64,000 nucleotides of DNA from Nannocystis pusilla (lineage in GTDB: Bacteria; Myxococcota_A; Polyangia; Nannocystales; Nannocystaceae), in the NCBI RefSeq assembly GCF_026626665.1, contig NZ_JAPNKE010000002.1, forward strand, positions 104,501 through 168,500, in the 5' to 3' direction. Each line of letters begins with the position of its first letter. Position 1 is the stretch's first letter. Position numbers and translations under genes: made by a program. Under the pieces are notes generated by a model. That model worked only from the letters and a program-made list of their open reading frames with translations, was not told the origin of the DNA and made no database searches. Positions 36,651-48,100 of this stretch are shown here, in pieces.

Positions 36651-39600
36651 CGACGTCGGCGGCGATGGCCGCCAGGACCTCTTCAAAGTGGCGGCGGCGG
36701 TCGGGGCGGGCCTCGCGGGCGGCGCGGACCAGGGCGTCCTCGGCGAGCGGGCCGAGGCGGCGGAGGGCCGCGACGAGCTCGCGGTGCAGCGGGTCGCGCT
36801 CGTGGGCCAGGCGGGCGATCAGCGGGGCCACTGCGGGCGCGTACCCGGCGTGCGAGACGGTCCGGATCGCGGTGCGCTGGATGTTGGGATCAGGGTCGTC
36901 CAGCAGGCCGAGGGTGCTGCTCAGGTAGCGTCCGCGGTCGCCGGCGCGGAGCAGGCGGTGGGCCTGCAGCCGCACCCGCGGGCTGGCGTGGCCGACCAGA
37001 TCGGCGAGCAGATCGAACCAATCGTCGCCTGTCCGCGAGGACATGTCCTTGAGCGCCTGGCGGATCGGCTCGGCCTCGGCGCCGGCGAACTCCGCCCGCA
37101 GCTCGGCGATCGAGCGGCCCGGGGACGCGGGCGGGGGCGCGGGCAGCGGTGCGCGCAGGGCCGCGAGCGCGAACGGAGGCTGATCCTCCGCCGCGAGCGG
37201 CAGCGCGACGGGCTTGCGATCGGCGTGGCCGGGAGCGCGGGCCAGCAGCTCGTGCCATTCGGTGGGCAGGGCCGAGGGCGCGGCGAGCAGGTCGAGGCAG
37301 CCCCACTCGCCGGCGCGCAGGCGGGGCCCGAGGTGCGCCAGGAGCCGGACGGCGGGGATCCGTCGCAGGCTCGCGGCGATACCGGCGCGCTGGTGCGGCT
37401 CGCCGGCGATCCACCAGCGGATCAGGGTCGGCGCGTGGTCGAGGAGGACGGCGGGAGCGAGGTCGGTGGACAGGGCGACGACACGGTCCCGCAGCGCGAG
37501 GTCGTATTCGGCGGCGGCCAGCCACGTGGGAGCCTCGGCGGCGAAGCGGGCCGCGAGCGCGCGGGCGCGGGCGGGCGTGATGTCGACATGGCCTTCGAGA
37601 CAGGCGGCGAGCAAGGCCGACTGCGCGGCAGGCTCGGGCCAGGCGAGCAGGAGGTCGGCGGCGCGCTCGCGTTCGGGCGGCGCGGAGCAACCGAGGCGCG
37701 CGAGCAGGCCGGCCAGCACGGCGGCGGAGCGCGGCGGGGGCAGGTGCCGCGGCGGGGCGGGCGGGCGCGGCTGCAGGCGATCGACGTCGAGCGGTTGCAG
37801 CTGCAACAGGCGATCGAGCCAGGCCGCGTGCAGGTCGGCGGGGACGTCGCGGTGGAGCTCGCACAGCAGCTCGGGGGTGAGCCGCGGGTCGTGCAGCACG
37901 GCGGGGTCGCCTTCGCGCAGCGCCTCGGCGAGGTCCTCGCGCAGGCGCCGGGCGGCCTCGTCGAGCGCGGGCAGGCCGGGGAAGGCGTCGCGCAGGACGG
38001 CGCGGGCGAGGGCGATCGGGTTCGGGGTGCCGGCGCAGTCGTGCAGGGCGCGCTCGAGGTCGGCGCGCACGAGCACCGCGCCGCAGCGGCGCAGACGCCC
38101 GAGCCATGACCGAGAGGACAGGTTGGGCCGCGGCTCGCTGCGCCGCAGCCGCTCGGCGAGGGCGAGCGCGGCGGGAACCTCGAGCAGGGGCATGAGGTCG
38201 TCGAGCAGGCCGAGCAGCGGCTCGCGCGGCGAATCATCGAGCCTCGCAGCCAGGTCGTCGACGAACGCGGCGCAGCGGCGCAGCGCCTCGGCGTCGAGCC
38301 CGGCGGCGTGCAGCTGCAGCACGATCGCCAGCGCCCCGGGGCTCGGCAGCGCGAGCAGCCACTCGCGCAGGTAAGGCCGCACGATCGCCAGCTCCTCGGC
38401 GACGAGCGACTCGGCGTCGGCGAGCACCGCGGCGGCGTGATCTTGAAAGCCATGGTCGCGCAGCGCTCGCACGGCGGGGCGCAGCGACGGCGGGGAGGGC
38501 ACCGCGAGTTCGTGCAGCGGCAGGCCGTGGCGGTGCAGCAGCACCAGGAGCGAGTCGAGGCCGCCGCGTGGACGGATCTCGCGCGCGATCAGCAGCTGCA
38601 GGAATTGAGGATCCACGGCGCCCCGCGCCGCGCGGCGTGCAAGATCGCCGGCGGCTCGAGCCGGCCGTCGAGCGCCTGCGACCACGAGCGCCAGCGCGCG
38701 GCGGCCTGCGGGTCCCTCGGCGACTGGCCGTCGAGCGCGGCCAGCAGCGTCGGCGTGACCGCGCCGGCGAGCAAGGCGTCGAGCGCGTCCATCAGCGCGG
38801 CGCGCAGACCGGGGTTGTCGTGCGCGCCGAGCCAGCGCACCAGCGCGGGCGCGACCTCGGCGGTCCCGGCCCGCTGCAGCGCCTCGGCGGCGGTCTTCTT
38901 GAGGTTCATGTTCGGGTGCTCGAGCCAGGCGGCGATCGTCGGCGCGGCCGCGGTCGCCCGCGCCTCGGCGAGCGCGAGCAGGGCCTGGCGCGCGGTCGGC
39001 AGGTCGTCGCCCTCGGCGAGTTTTAATAAACTTGCGCACAGGTCGTCCGGGACATGTCGCGCGAGACAGGTCACCGCCGCGGCGCGGACCCGCGGATCGG
39101 GGTCGCGCAGGTGACCGTGGAGGTGCCGGCGCAGGCGGGTCCTGCGGCCGCGCTGCCCGACCAGGGCGCGCAGGACGATCGCGCGCGCCTCGGGGTCGAG
39201 CGGTTCGTCGTCGAGGTCGAGCAGCAGCTCGGCGAGCACCCGCGCTCCGGCGTCGGCGGCGTCGACGGCGGCGAGCAGGCAGGTCGGCCGGATCGCGCCG
39301 CGCTCGTGGAGGCGCTGCCCGAGCGCGCGCACTGCCGCGAGCGCGACCTCGGGGATCTGCCGCTCCGCCTCGCTCGCGCGCACCGGCCCGGGCTCGATCC
39401 GCTGGGGCCGGCCGTCGCGTTCGACGAGCACGCCGGCGACCACCTCGGAGACGATCCGCCGCAGCAGGTCCCGGGCCAGTCCGAGATGAGCGGCGCCTCC
39501 GAGGCGACCGAGCAGCTCGAGCGCCCGCACGCTGACCGGCTCGCCCGCGCAGGCGAACAGCAGCGCGGGGTCGAAGCGCGCCGCAGGTCGCTCGAGGTCG

Positions 39601-41048
39601 CGGCGGATCGCCGGCGGCAGCGCCGGAGAGCGCAGACGGGCCCGCAGGCGCGCGCGCTCGGGCGCGTCGTCGTCGACCAGGTGCCACAGCAGCGCCGCGG
39701 CCTCGCCGGCGAGGTCGCACAGGTGCGGGCGCACGCCGGCGCGGTCGCCGAGGCCGAGGCCGTCGCGCAGCGCGGCCACGGTGGCGGGCCCGCCGAGCCA
39801 GCGCAGCGCCTCGAGGCAGGCCGCGGGCTCCTGTTCGAGCCGCGCCAAAACCACCGCCTCGCTGCTCGGATCACCATGCGGGCCGAGGTGGCGGAGGATC
39901 TGCCGCTGCAGCTCGCGGTCGGCGGTCGCGGCCAGCAGCGCGTGCAGGGCCGCCGGGACCTCGTCGCTGTCGATCGCGGCCAGCAGCGTCACCAGCCGCG
40001 GCCAGCGCGGGTCGTCGGCCGGCAGCGCGGCGAGCCGGCGCAGCAGCGGCTTGCGAGCGGTGAAGCACAGCGCGGCCAACTCCTCGAGATCGAGGCAGTG
40101 ATCCGCGCTCGCCAGCGCGAGCACGGCCGGCAGCTCGTCGTCGCCGACGAAGATCGCCCGGCGATGCAGCGCGCGCAGGGCCTGCAGGCAGGCCGGTCCG
40201 AACAGCAGCGGATCGACGAGGGCGAGCGCGAGCCAGCCGGGCAGGGCGTCGCGCTCGCAGCGAGCCATCGCGCGGGCGAACGCCTCGGCGCGCACGCGCG
40301 GGTCGGCGCTGTCGTCCTCGGCCAGACCGCGCAGGTCGGCGACGAGGCCCTGCACCGCCGCGAGCTGCACCGCCGCGGTCGCGACCGCGACGTCGTCGTC
40401 GGCGAGCAGCGGCAGCAGCGTCGCCCGCGGGCACGGCCAGGCGCGGGCCCACGGCGCCGCCAGCTCGAGCAGCGCGGCGCGGCGCACCTCGGCGTCGGCG
40501 CCGGCGAGCAGCGCCCGCAGCGACGCGGCCGCGTCCGCCGGCGCGAGCAGCCCGGCGTACAGGGCCTCTCTCCCCAGCCGCAGCCCCTCGGCCTGCACGT
40601 CGGCGCGCGCGTGGGCGCAGGCGATCGCCGTCAGCGCGGCCGGCTCGAACAGATCGGCCGCGGTCAGCCCGCGCAGGGCCGCGACCACGAATGCGTCGAC
40701 CTCGCGGAGGGCCAGGCCGGCGGGCAGGGCCGCCAGCTCGAGCCGCAGCCACGCCTGGGCGACCGCCGGCTCGAGATCGACGGCGCGCCAGTCCGGAAGG
40801 ACATGTTCGTTGCGACATGTCCATACGGACCGGTACATCGCCGCCAGCCGCAGCTGCAGGGGCGGGGTCAGGCCGGCCGGCGACGTCGGCAGCAGCGCGG
40901 CCAGCTCGGTCAGCGCGGCTGGATCCTCGGTGGCCGCCAGCCGGTCCTGCAGCCGCAGCAGGGCGGCCCCACGCACGGACGCCTGCGGGCTGGCGAGCGC
41001 GGCGCGGAGCTGCGCCGGGGTGAGCAGGTGCGGGCCTTCGGCGATCAC
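36610..41048 (-). CDS. Giant HEAT-repeat protein (frame broken near 38620)
   Basis: About 1,479 residues when one base is restored in the run near 38618-38624 (upstream LHAARRGA joins downstream VDPQFLQLLIAREI). It is almost entirely two-helix repeats with the HEAT pattern: for example DDVAVATAAVQLAAVQ, DPRVRAAAVTCLARHV, HPNMNLKKTAAEALQRAG, DDPDPNIQRTAIRTVSHAGY and RVRLQAHRLLRAGD, with Leu, Ala, Arg and Asp at repeat positions. No catalytic domain, signal peptide or membrane segment is visible, so it is a cytoplasmic scaffold. GTG start at 41048. At least five palindromic repeat loci lie inside the gene, more than in any other. Confidence 0.8.
37028..37059. repeat. Two palindromic units inside the HEAT gene
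   Basis: CCTG-TCC-GCGA-GGA-CATG-TCC-TTGA-GCG-CCTG: tetramers at 37028, 37042 and 37056, exactly 14 nt apart. Confidence 0.7.
37587..37604. repeat. Palindromic unit inside the HEAT gene
   Basis: CATG-GCC-TTCG-AGA-CAGG; geometry kept, stem weak. Confidence 0.45.
38105..38122. repeat. Palindromic unit inside the HEAT gene
   Basis: CATG-ACC-GAGA-GGA-CAGG; geometry kept, stem partial. Confidence 0.45.
39039..39070. repeat. Two palindromic units inside the HEAT gene
   Basis: CAGG at 39039, CATG at 39053 and CAGG at 39067, exactly 14 nt apart (CAGG-TCG-TCCG-GGA-CATG-TCG-CGCG-AGA-CAGG). Confidence 0.6.
40788..40833. repeat. Three palindromic units inside the HEAT gene
   Basis: Tetramers at 40788, 40802, 40816 and 40830: CCAG-TCC-GGAA-GGA-CATG-TTC-GTTG-CGA-CATG-TCC-ATAC-GGA-CCGG. 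Encodes an atypical Cys- and Trp-containing loop (SVWTCRNEHVLPDW) interrupting the helical repeats. Confidence 0.7.
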
Positions 41049-41114
41049 GGCCCATCGTCACCGATGTCCGCGGTCACGCGGGCCGGGTCCGCGTGAGCCG
41101 GCCCACGACTTTCG

Positions 41115-41186
41115 GATGTCCCCGAGGACAGGTTCACTCTCGCGCCTCCGCGCCCGCGAGAGTGGTGATATGTCCCTGAGGACAGG
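41115..41186. repeat. Two palindromic units in a divergent promoter region
   Basis: GATG-TCC-CCGA-GGA-CAGG at 41115-41132 and TATG-TCC-CTGA-GGA-CAGG at 41169-41186, both followed by TTC. They lie between the HEAT gene (minus) and the GST gene (plus), so a terminator role is unlikely here. Confidence 0.7.
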
Positions 41187-41256
41187 TTCGCCTCCGCCCC
41201 CGTGCCGGCGGCTCTCCCGTGTTGACAGCCCCGCGCAGCGGTGCTCGGATCGGCGC

Positions 41257-42006
41257 GTGAAGCCCCCCGTCCACATCGTCGGCAACTACGTCTCGCCCTA
41301 CGTCCGCAAGGTATTGGTCGCGCTCGACCTCAAGGGCGTCGCCTACACGATCGATCCGATCATCCCGTTCCTCGGCGGCGACGGTTTCACCGCGCTCAGC
41401 CCGCTGCGGCGGATCCCCGTGCTCGTCGACGGCGACCTCACCCTCACCGACTCGACCGTCATCTGCGAGTACCTCGACGAGGTCCACCCGACGCCGCCGC
41501 TCCTGCCGCGCGAGCCGGCGCTGCGGGCCCGGGCGCGCTGGCTCGAGGAGTTCGCCGACACGCGCATGGGCGAGGTGTTCGTGTGGCGGGTGTTCGCCCA
41601 GCTGATCGTGCGGCCGGCGGTGTTCGGCCAGCAGCCCGACACCGCGCTGATCGAGAAGACCCTGCGCGAGGACGTGCCGCACGTGTTCGACTACCTCGAG
41701 TCGCAGGCCCCGGAGGCCGGCTTCTTCTGCGGCGAGCTGTCGATCGCCGACATCGCCGTCGCCAGCTTCCTGCGCAACGCCGCCCTGGCGAAAGTGAAGC
41801 CCGAGCCCGAGCGGTGGCCCCGCCTGGCCGGCCTCGTCGAGCGGACTCTGGCCCTGCCGAGCTTCGTCCGCCTCAAGGAGTTCGAGCGCGCCCTGCTCAA
41901 GGTCCCGCCGGCCGAGCACCGCCAGGCCCTGGCCGCCATCGGCGCCCCGATCAGCCCCGAGACCGTCGGCACCGACCGCCCGCGGCCCGGCCTGTCCCGC
42001 GGCTGA
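41257..42006 (+). CDS. Glutathione S-transferase family protein
   Basis: 249 residues from a GTG at 41257. N-terminal thioredoxin-like domain with VGNYVSPYVRKVLVALDLKG (Ser in the activation position), PLRRIPVLVDGDLTLTDSTV (cis-Pro and glutathione-binding Ser) and ICEYLDEVHP; C-terminal helical domain with FFCGELSIADIAVASFL. It conjugates or reduces small electrophiles using glutathione; substrate unknown. It is divergent from the HEAT gene and followed directly by a palindrome array. Confidence 0.88.
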   Translation: MKPPVHIVGNYVSPYVRKVLVALDLKGVAYTIDPIIPFLGGDGFTALSPLRRIPVLVDGDLTLTDSTVICEYLDEVHPTPPLLPREPALRARARWLEEFADTRMGEVFVWRVFAQLIVRPAVFGQQPDTALIEKTLREDVPHVFDYLESQAPEAGFFCGELSIADIAVASFLRNAALAKVKPEPERWPRLAGLVERTLALPSFVRLKEFERALLKVPPAEHRQALAAIGAPISPETVGTDRPRPGLSRG

Positions 42007-42007
42007 G

Positions 42008-42067
42008 CCTGCGCCGAGGAGCATGCTCGATCGGCCATGCTCTGAAGGACATGTCGGATGCGCCAGT
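42008..42067. repeat. Palindrome array after the GST gene
   Basis: CCTG at 42008 then CATG at 42022, 42036 and 42050, exact 14-nt period (CGCCGAGGAG, CTCGATCGGC, CTCTGAAGGA spacers), with a degenerate fifth tetramer at 42064. Begins two bases past the GST stop codon. Confidence 0.75.
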
Positions 42068-42139
42068 GTCGGTGTACGGTCGACACGTCGGACCCGCGCG
42101 GCCTTGAAGCGGCCCGGCCCGCCGAGTAGGGTGGCCGGG

Positions 42140-42642
42140 ATGACCGACGCCGGCCCGGCCCTGGCAGCGCTGGTCGCGGCCGGCGGCGACGCGGCGGCGA
42201 TCGTGGCGATCCTCAACGACCACCGCAGCGCCTTCGACCGGCTGATCGGCCTGGTGTTCACCAGCGTCAGCGACGACGCGGTCGAGGCCGAGGTGCCGGT
42301 CACGCCGCAGCTGCTGCAGCCGTACGGGCTGGTCCACGGGGGCGTGTACGCGACGATCGTGGAGAGCCTGGCGAGCTCGGGGGCGGCGCTGTCGGCGATG
42401 CGGCGCGGGCAGTCGACGGTCGGCCTCGAGACGCGACCTCCTTCCTGCAGGGCACGCGAGGCGGCACGCTGCGCGCTCGCGCCACGCCGCTGAACCGCGG
42501 GCGGCGCACGCAGGTGTGGCGTGTGGAGATCCGCGACGACGATCAGCGCATGGTCGCCAGCGGGCATGTGCGGATGTTGTGCCTCGAGGGCGGCGCCACC
42601 GTGGCCGGCGAGTCGCTGGCGCTGCGCCGCGACGGCGAGTGA
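42140..42642 (+). CDS. PaaI-type hotdog thioesterase (frame broken near 42431)
   Basis: About 167 residues after correction. The hotdog thioesterase core is clear: LLQPYGLVHGGVYATIVESL (the Gly-Gly-x-Tyr active region with His-Gly-Gly), then STVGLET. A base is missing near 42431-42437; the other frame continues TSFLQGTRGGTLRARATPL, RRTQVWRVEIRDDDQRMVAS, GHVRMLCLE, as in the family. It hydrolyses acyl-CoA esters, often aromatic ones. Both halves are intact in family terms, so a data indel is likelier than decay. Confidence 0.82.
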
Positions 42643-42941
42643 GTCCTCGGACGTCGCGCGTAGCGATGGGCGGCCGTCGCCGCTGGAATCGGGGCGCCGG
42701 GCATCGGGCCCGGCCCCTGTGCGCGGGCGTTCACGTCCCTCGCTTCGCCTCGTCGCGTCCTTCGCGGCGCGTCGGGCGACACACGCACATCCTCGCACGC
42801 GTCGAGTGGTCTTCGTTTCAGTCGCGACGCGTCGTCGTCGATCGGTTCGGCGAAGGAGCGCTCTTGCGCCCGCTCGACCCTTGTCGGACTCGTCGCACTG
42901 TTCGATGATCGCGCCGCGTCGCCGACGCGAAAGGATCGTCC

Positions 42942-45900
42942 TTGTCCACGACCCTGCTGGAGCTCGTTGCTCGCCCGCTCGCCCCGGAGCGCTCCGCCGT
43001 CCTGCTCCGCAGCGTCGCCGCAGCGGTGCACGCGATGCACCGGCAGGGCCGCGTACACCGCCACCTCGCGCCGCGGCGGATCCACCTCGACGGCGACGAC
43101 CTGGTCGAGCTCGCGGGCGCGGACGAGGGCGCCGACTGGCTCGCGGTGCATCGCCCCGACGAGCTCGCCTACGCCGCCCCCGAGCTGCTGCAGCCGACCC
43201 TGCACGCCCCCGATCACCGCGCCGATCTCTACTCGCTCGGCGCGCTGCTGTACGAGCTGCTGACCGGCGCGCCGCCGTTCACCGCGGTCGACCTGCTCGG
43301 CTGGACCCACGCCCACGTCGCCCAGGCCCCGCGCGCGCCGCTCGAGCTGCGCCCGGAGGTGCCGGCGCCGCTGTCGGACATCGCCCTCAGGCTGCTGGCC
43401 AAGGCCGCCGACGAGCGCTACCAGAGCGCCGCCGGCCTTATCGCCGACCTCGACCGTTGGCTCGCGGCGGCGGCCCGCGGGGCCGGCGAGCAGCGCTTCG
43501 CCCTCGGCCTGCGCGACGTGCCCGAGCAGCTGCGGATCTCCCAGCGCCTCTACGGCCGCGACGCCGAGCTGCAGGCGCTCGAGGCGGCGCGCGAGCGGGT
43601 GGCCCAGCGCGGCGCGCCCGAGCTCGCGCTGGTGCGCGGGCCCTCGGGCATCGGCAAGTCGGCGCTCGTGCACGGGCTCGAGCGGCGGCAGACCGGCCAG
43701 GCCGGCATCTTCGTCGCCGGCAAGTTCGACCAGTACGACCGCGACATCCCGTACGCCACGCTGGTCAAGGCGTTCGGCGAGCTCGCGCGCGCTGCTGGCG
43801 ACCAGCGAGGAGCACCTCGCCGCCTGGCGCCAGCGCCTGCAGAGCGAGCTCGGCAACCTCGGCCAGCTCATCATCGACATCATCCCGCAGATGGAGCTGG
43901 TGATAGGGCCGCAGCCGCCGGTCCCGCCGCAGCCGCTGCTCGAGGCGCAGAACCGCTTCAACCGGGTGCTGCGTCAGTTCATCGGCGTGTTCGCCCAGCC
44001 CGACCAGCCGCTCGTCCTGTTCCTCGACGATCTGCAGTGGGCCGACACCGCCAGCATCCGGCTCTTGCAGCACATCCTCACGCACCCCGACGTGCAGCAC
44101 GTGCTCGTCGTGTGCGCCTATCGCGACGGCGAGATCGGCCCGTCGCACCCGTGGACCGCCGCGCTGCTCGAGATCCAGAGCGCCGACGTGCGCGTGTCGG
44201 ACCTCGCGGTCGCCCCGCTGCCGCCGCAGCACGTCGCCGCGCTGCTGCTCGACACCCTGCGCTGCAGCCCCGACGCGGCCGACCAGCTCGCCGCGCTGCT
44301 GCACGCCAAGACCGCGGGCAACCCGTTCTTCGTCGGCCAGTTCCTGACCATGCTGGCCGCCGAGGGGCTGCTCTCCCTCGACCCCGAGCTCGGCGCGTGG
44401 CGTTGGGACCTGACCGCGATCGAGGCCAAGGGCTACACCGACAACATCGTCGCGCTGATGCTCGAGCGGCTGCGCGGCCTGTCCGGGGCGGCGCAGCGGG
44501 TCCTCAGCTTGCTGGCGTGCGCCGGCGCCGAGATCGCGCCGGCGACCCTGGCCGCGCTGCTCGGCCGCGACGAGGCCGCCGTGCTGGCCGACCTCGCGCC
44601 GGCGCTGGCCGACGGCCTCGTGGTCGTGCGCGGCGGGCAGCTCAAGTTCTCGCACGATCGCGTGCAGCAGGCCGCCTACAGCCTCACGCCCGAGGCCGAG
44701 CGCGCCGGCGTGCACCTGCGCATCGGTCGGGAGCTGCGCGGCCCGCTCGGCAGCGACGTCGCGCCCGAGCGGCTGTTCGCGGTCGTCAACCACCTCAACG
44801 CCGCGGCCGCGCTGATCGGCGACCCCGCGGCCCGCTTCGACCTCGCGCGCCTCGACTTCCAGGCCGGCCGGCGCGCCAAGCAGGCCAACGCCTACGCCTC
44901 GGCGCTCATCTACTTGCGGGCCGCGCACGCGCTGCTGCCGGCGGACGCCTGGGACGCGCACTTCCAGCTGACCTTCGACCTCCACCGCGACCTGTCCGAG
45001 TGCGCCTATCTGTGCAACGACAACGAGGCGGCCGAGCAGCTGTTCGACGCCGCCCTGTCGCACGCCCGCGGGCCGCTCGAGCGGGCCGAGATCTACACGC
45101 TGCAGATCAGCCTCTACTACTCGGTCGGGCGCATGCAGGAGAGCCTCGACGTCGGCCAGAAGGCGCTGCGCGAGCTCGGCATCGACATCCCGGCCACCCC
45201 GGAGGCGCGGCTGTCCGCGTTCGGGCCGATGATCGAGGCGGCGGTGGCCCGCTTCTCGGCGCTCGACATCGAGGCGATGGAGCACGCGACCTCGGTCGCC
45301 GACCCGGCCCGGCGGGTGGCAGCCCAGGTGCTGGTCAGCCTGCTGCCGTCGAGCTTCTACCTCGACATCGTCCTGTTCTCGATCATCATCCTGCGCCTCG
45401 TCGAGCTGTCGCTGGTCCACGGCGAGACGCGCGACTCGGTGGTCGGCTACGCCTCGTTCGCGCTGCTGCTGGTCACCGTGCTCGGCGAGCACGAGATGTC
45501 GGGCCGGATCGCGCGCATGACCCTGCGCCGGCTCGAGCACATCGCCGACGCCGGCGTGCACGCCAAGGTGCGCACGATCTACGGGTGGTTCAGCGGCCCG
45601 TGGCACGAGCCGCTGCCGCAGATCCTGGCCCACCTGCGCGCCGGGCAGCAGGCCGGCGTCGAGGCCGGCGACCTCTCGGCCTACGGCGCCTTCGCGCTGC
45701 TCGGCCAGGACACCCTGCTCTTGTGCCGCGGCGACGCGCTGGCCCAGGTCGAGGAGCAGTGGGCCCGCCACCGCGGCAGCTACGTGCAGATGCAGCACGA
45801 GATCGCGGTCATGACCGTCGACATCGTCCTGGCCCAGCTACCGCGCCTGCGCGGCGCCCGGGTCGACGCCGACGACGCGGTCGAGCCCGTCGGCAAGGCG

Positions 45901-47859
45901 GCAGGCTCCGCGCTCGGTACCCACCACTTCTTGCGCATGCAACGGCTCTACCTGCTCGGCGACCTGACCGGCGCCCTGCAGGCGGCCGAGCGGTTCGCCG
46001 CGACCAAGGGCAACGGCCTGCTCGGCACCTTCCTCGGCGCCGACGGCGACTTCTACTGCGCCCTCGTGGCCGCGGCGGTGGCCGACCGCGAGCCGCTGCG
46101 CCGGGCCAAGCTGCTCGAGCGCGTGCGCGTGCAGGCGGCCGTGTGCGAGCGGCTGGCGGCGCGCTGCCCGGCCAACTTCCGCGCCCGCGCCGAGCTGCTC
46201 GGCGCCGAGCTGCTGCGGCTCGAGGGCCGCTCGGCCGAGGCCTTGCCGCGGCTCGAGGCGGCGGCCCGGGCGGCCGCGCAGGACTCGTTCCTCGCGGTCG
46301 AGGCGATCGCCTGCGAGCGCGCCGGCGAGCTGGCCCGCGCGCTCGGCCTCGGCGTGGCCGCGGTCGCCTACTTCGAGCGCGCCCGCAGCCTCTACGCCCG
46401 CTGGGGCGCGACCGCCAAGCTGACCCAGCTGGCCACCCGGGTGCCCGAGCTCGGGCCGATGACCCCGCCGGGCTCGCAGTGGCTGTCGGTCGACGCGCTC
46501 GCGGTGGTCAAGGCCACGCAGGCGCTGTCGGGCGAGCTGATGCAGGACAAGCTGCTGAGCAGCCTGATGCACATCGTGCTCGAGCACGCCGGGGCGCAGA
46601 ACGGCCACCTGCTGCTGCTCGAGCGCGAGCGCCTGGTGATCGCCGCCGGCGCCCGCACCGGCGAGCAGGGCGTCGAGGTCACCCTGCCGGCCCGCCAGGT
46701 CGCGGCCGACGACGAGCTGGCGCTGTCGATCGTGCAGTACGTCCGCCGCACCCGCGAGCAGGTGCTGCTGACCGACGCCCGCGCGAGCCCGCTGTTCGCC
46801 GCCGACCCCCACCTCGCGCGCGGCCAGGTGCGCAGCGTCCTGTGCGTCCCGATCGTCCGCTCCGGCGCGCTGGTCGGCGTGCTCTACCTCGAGAACAACT
46901 GGATGAGCGGCGCCTTCACCCCGCAGCGGACGGCGGTGCTCGAGCTGCTGCTGACGCAGGCGGCGATCTCGCTGGCGGTGTCGTCGCTGTACGGCGACCT
47001 CGCCCGCGAGAACCGCGAGCGCAAGCAGGTCGAGCAGGGCCTGCGCGAGAGCGAGGAGCGGATGCGCCAGCTGGTCGAGAGCGCCGGCGCGGTCCCGTGG
47101 GAGGCCGACGTCGCGGCCGGCCGCCTCACCTACGTAGGTCCGCAGATCGCCGGCCTGCTCGGCCACGGCAGCGACCGCTTCACCGGCGACCCCGGGTTCC
47201 TCGCCGGCATCACCCACGCGGCCGACCGCGAGGCGCTGGCGCTGCACCTGTCGGCGTCGGGCGGCGAGGCCCGCGAGCTCGAGTTCCGCGTGCGCGCCGA
47301 GGATGGCGAGGAGCTGTGGGTGCACAGCATCCGCGCCGCCCACAAGGCCCGCGGCGACTCGCCGCTGCGCCGCGGCTTCTTCTTCGACGCCACCGCCCGC
47401 AAGCGCACCGAGGCCAGCCTGCGCGACAAGCTCGACATCATCGCCGCGCAGCAGGAGGCGATCCGCCAGCTCTCGACGCCGATCATCGAGGTCTGGGAGG
47501 GCGTGGTGCTGATGCCGCTGTTCGGCACCATCGACTCCAGTCAGGCCCTGCGCATGCAGGAGCTGCTGCTCGACGCGATCGGCCGCCTGCGCGCCCGCTT
47601 CGCCATCATCGACCTCACCGGCGTCGAGGTCGTCGACACCGGCACCGCCCAGCACATCATCGGCCTGGTCCGCGCCGTCCAGCTGCTCGGCGCCCGCGGG
47701 ATCGTCGTCGGCGTGCGCGCCGACGTCGCCTCCTCGATCATCTCCCTCGGCGTCGAGCTCGGGCGGATCGCCACCCTCGCGACCCTGCGCGAGGCGCTGC
47801 TGCAGTGCATGCAGGCGGCGGTCCAGCGGCGCAAGGCCGGGCAGCCGAGCGGCGGCTGA
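42942..47859 (+). CDS. Pseudokinase-AAA ATPase-GAF-PAS-STAS signalling protein (frame broken near 43788)
   Basis: About 1,638 residues after correcting a dinucleotide slip in the GC run at 43784-43792. TTG start with AAAGGA seven bases upstream. Domains: C-lobe of a kinase only (no P-loop, no VAIK lysine; HRD reads HRHLAPRRIHL, no DFG, APE-like YAAPELL kept), so a pseudokinase; AAA ATPase (RGPSGIGKSALVHGLERR, LVLFLDDLQWADT); a long TPR-like middle; GAF (RSVLCVPIVRSGALVGVLYL); PAS (MRQLVESAGAVPWEADVAAG); and a C-terminal STAS domain of the RsbR type (TPIIEVWEGVVLMPLFGTID, IIDLTGVEVVDTGTAQHIIG). The STAS end suggests that it works in a partner-switching/stressosome-like pathway rather than as a histidine kinase. 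Confidence 0.82.
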
Positions 47860-47868
47860 ACCCGGGGA

Positions 47869-47942
47869 CATGCTCGAAGGAGCATGTCCGTCGGGGCATG
47901 CTCCTTCGAGCATGTCCGATCGGGCATGCTCGTCGGGTCACG
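47869..47942. repeat. Tandem CATG palindrome array, five CATG at 14-nt period
   Basis: CATG at 47869, 47883, 47897, 47911 and 47925, exactly 14 nt apart, with a degenerate sixth (CACG) at 47939. Spacers CTCGAAGGAG, TCCGTCGGGG, CTCCTTCGAG, TCCGATCGGG each fold on themselves, so every unit is a 3-bp-stem tetraloop nested between palindromic CATG. Between convergent genes (STAS protein and topoisomerase IB). Confidence 0.85.
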
Positions 47943-48100
47943 CCGCGACGGCTGCCCGGGGTCGCTCGAGTCGAGGCGCGCCCGCTCACAGCACGTGCGG
48001 GTCGGCTTGAGCCGGGACGGCGGCTCCAAGCGAGCGGCGCTCGGATCGCGTGGCCTCCGATGCGAGCGCCCCCTCGCATCAGCCCGCGTGAAACGAGCTG

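Noticed and set aside
45838..47913. Long minus-strand frame opposite the STAS-domain gene
   Set aside because: Composition mirrors the codon bias of the real plus-strand gene; no motif.
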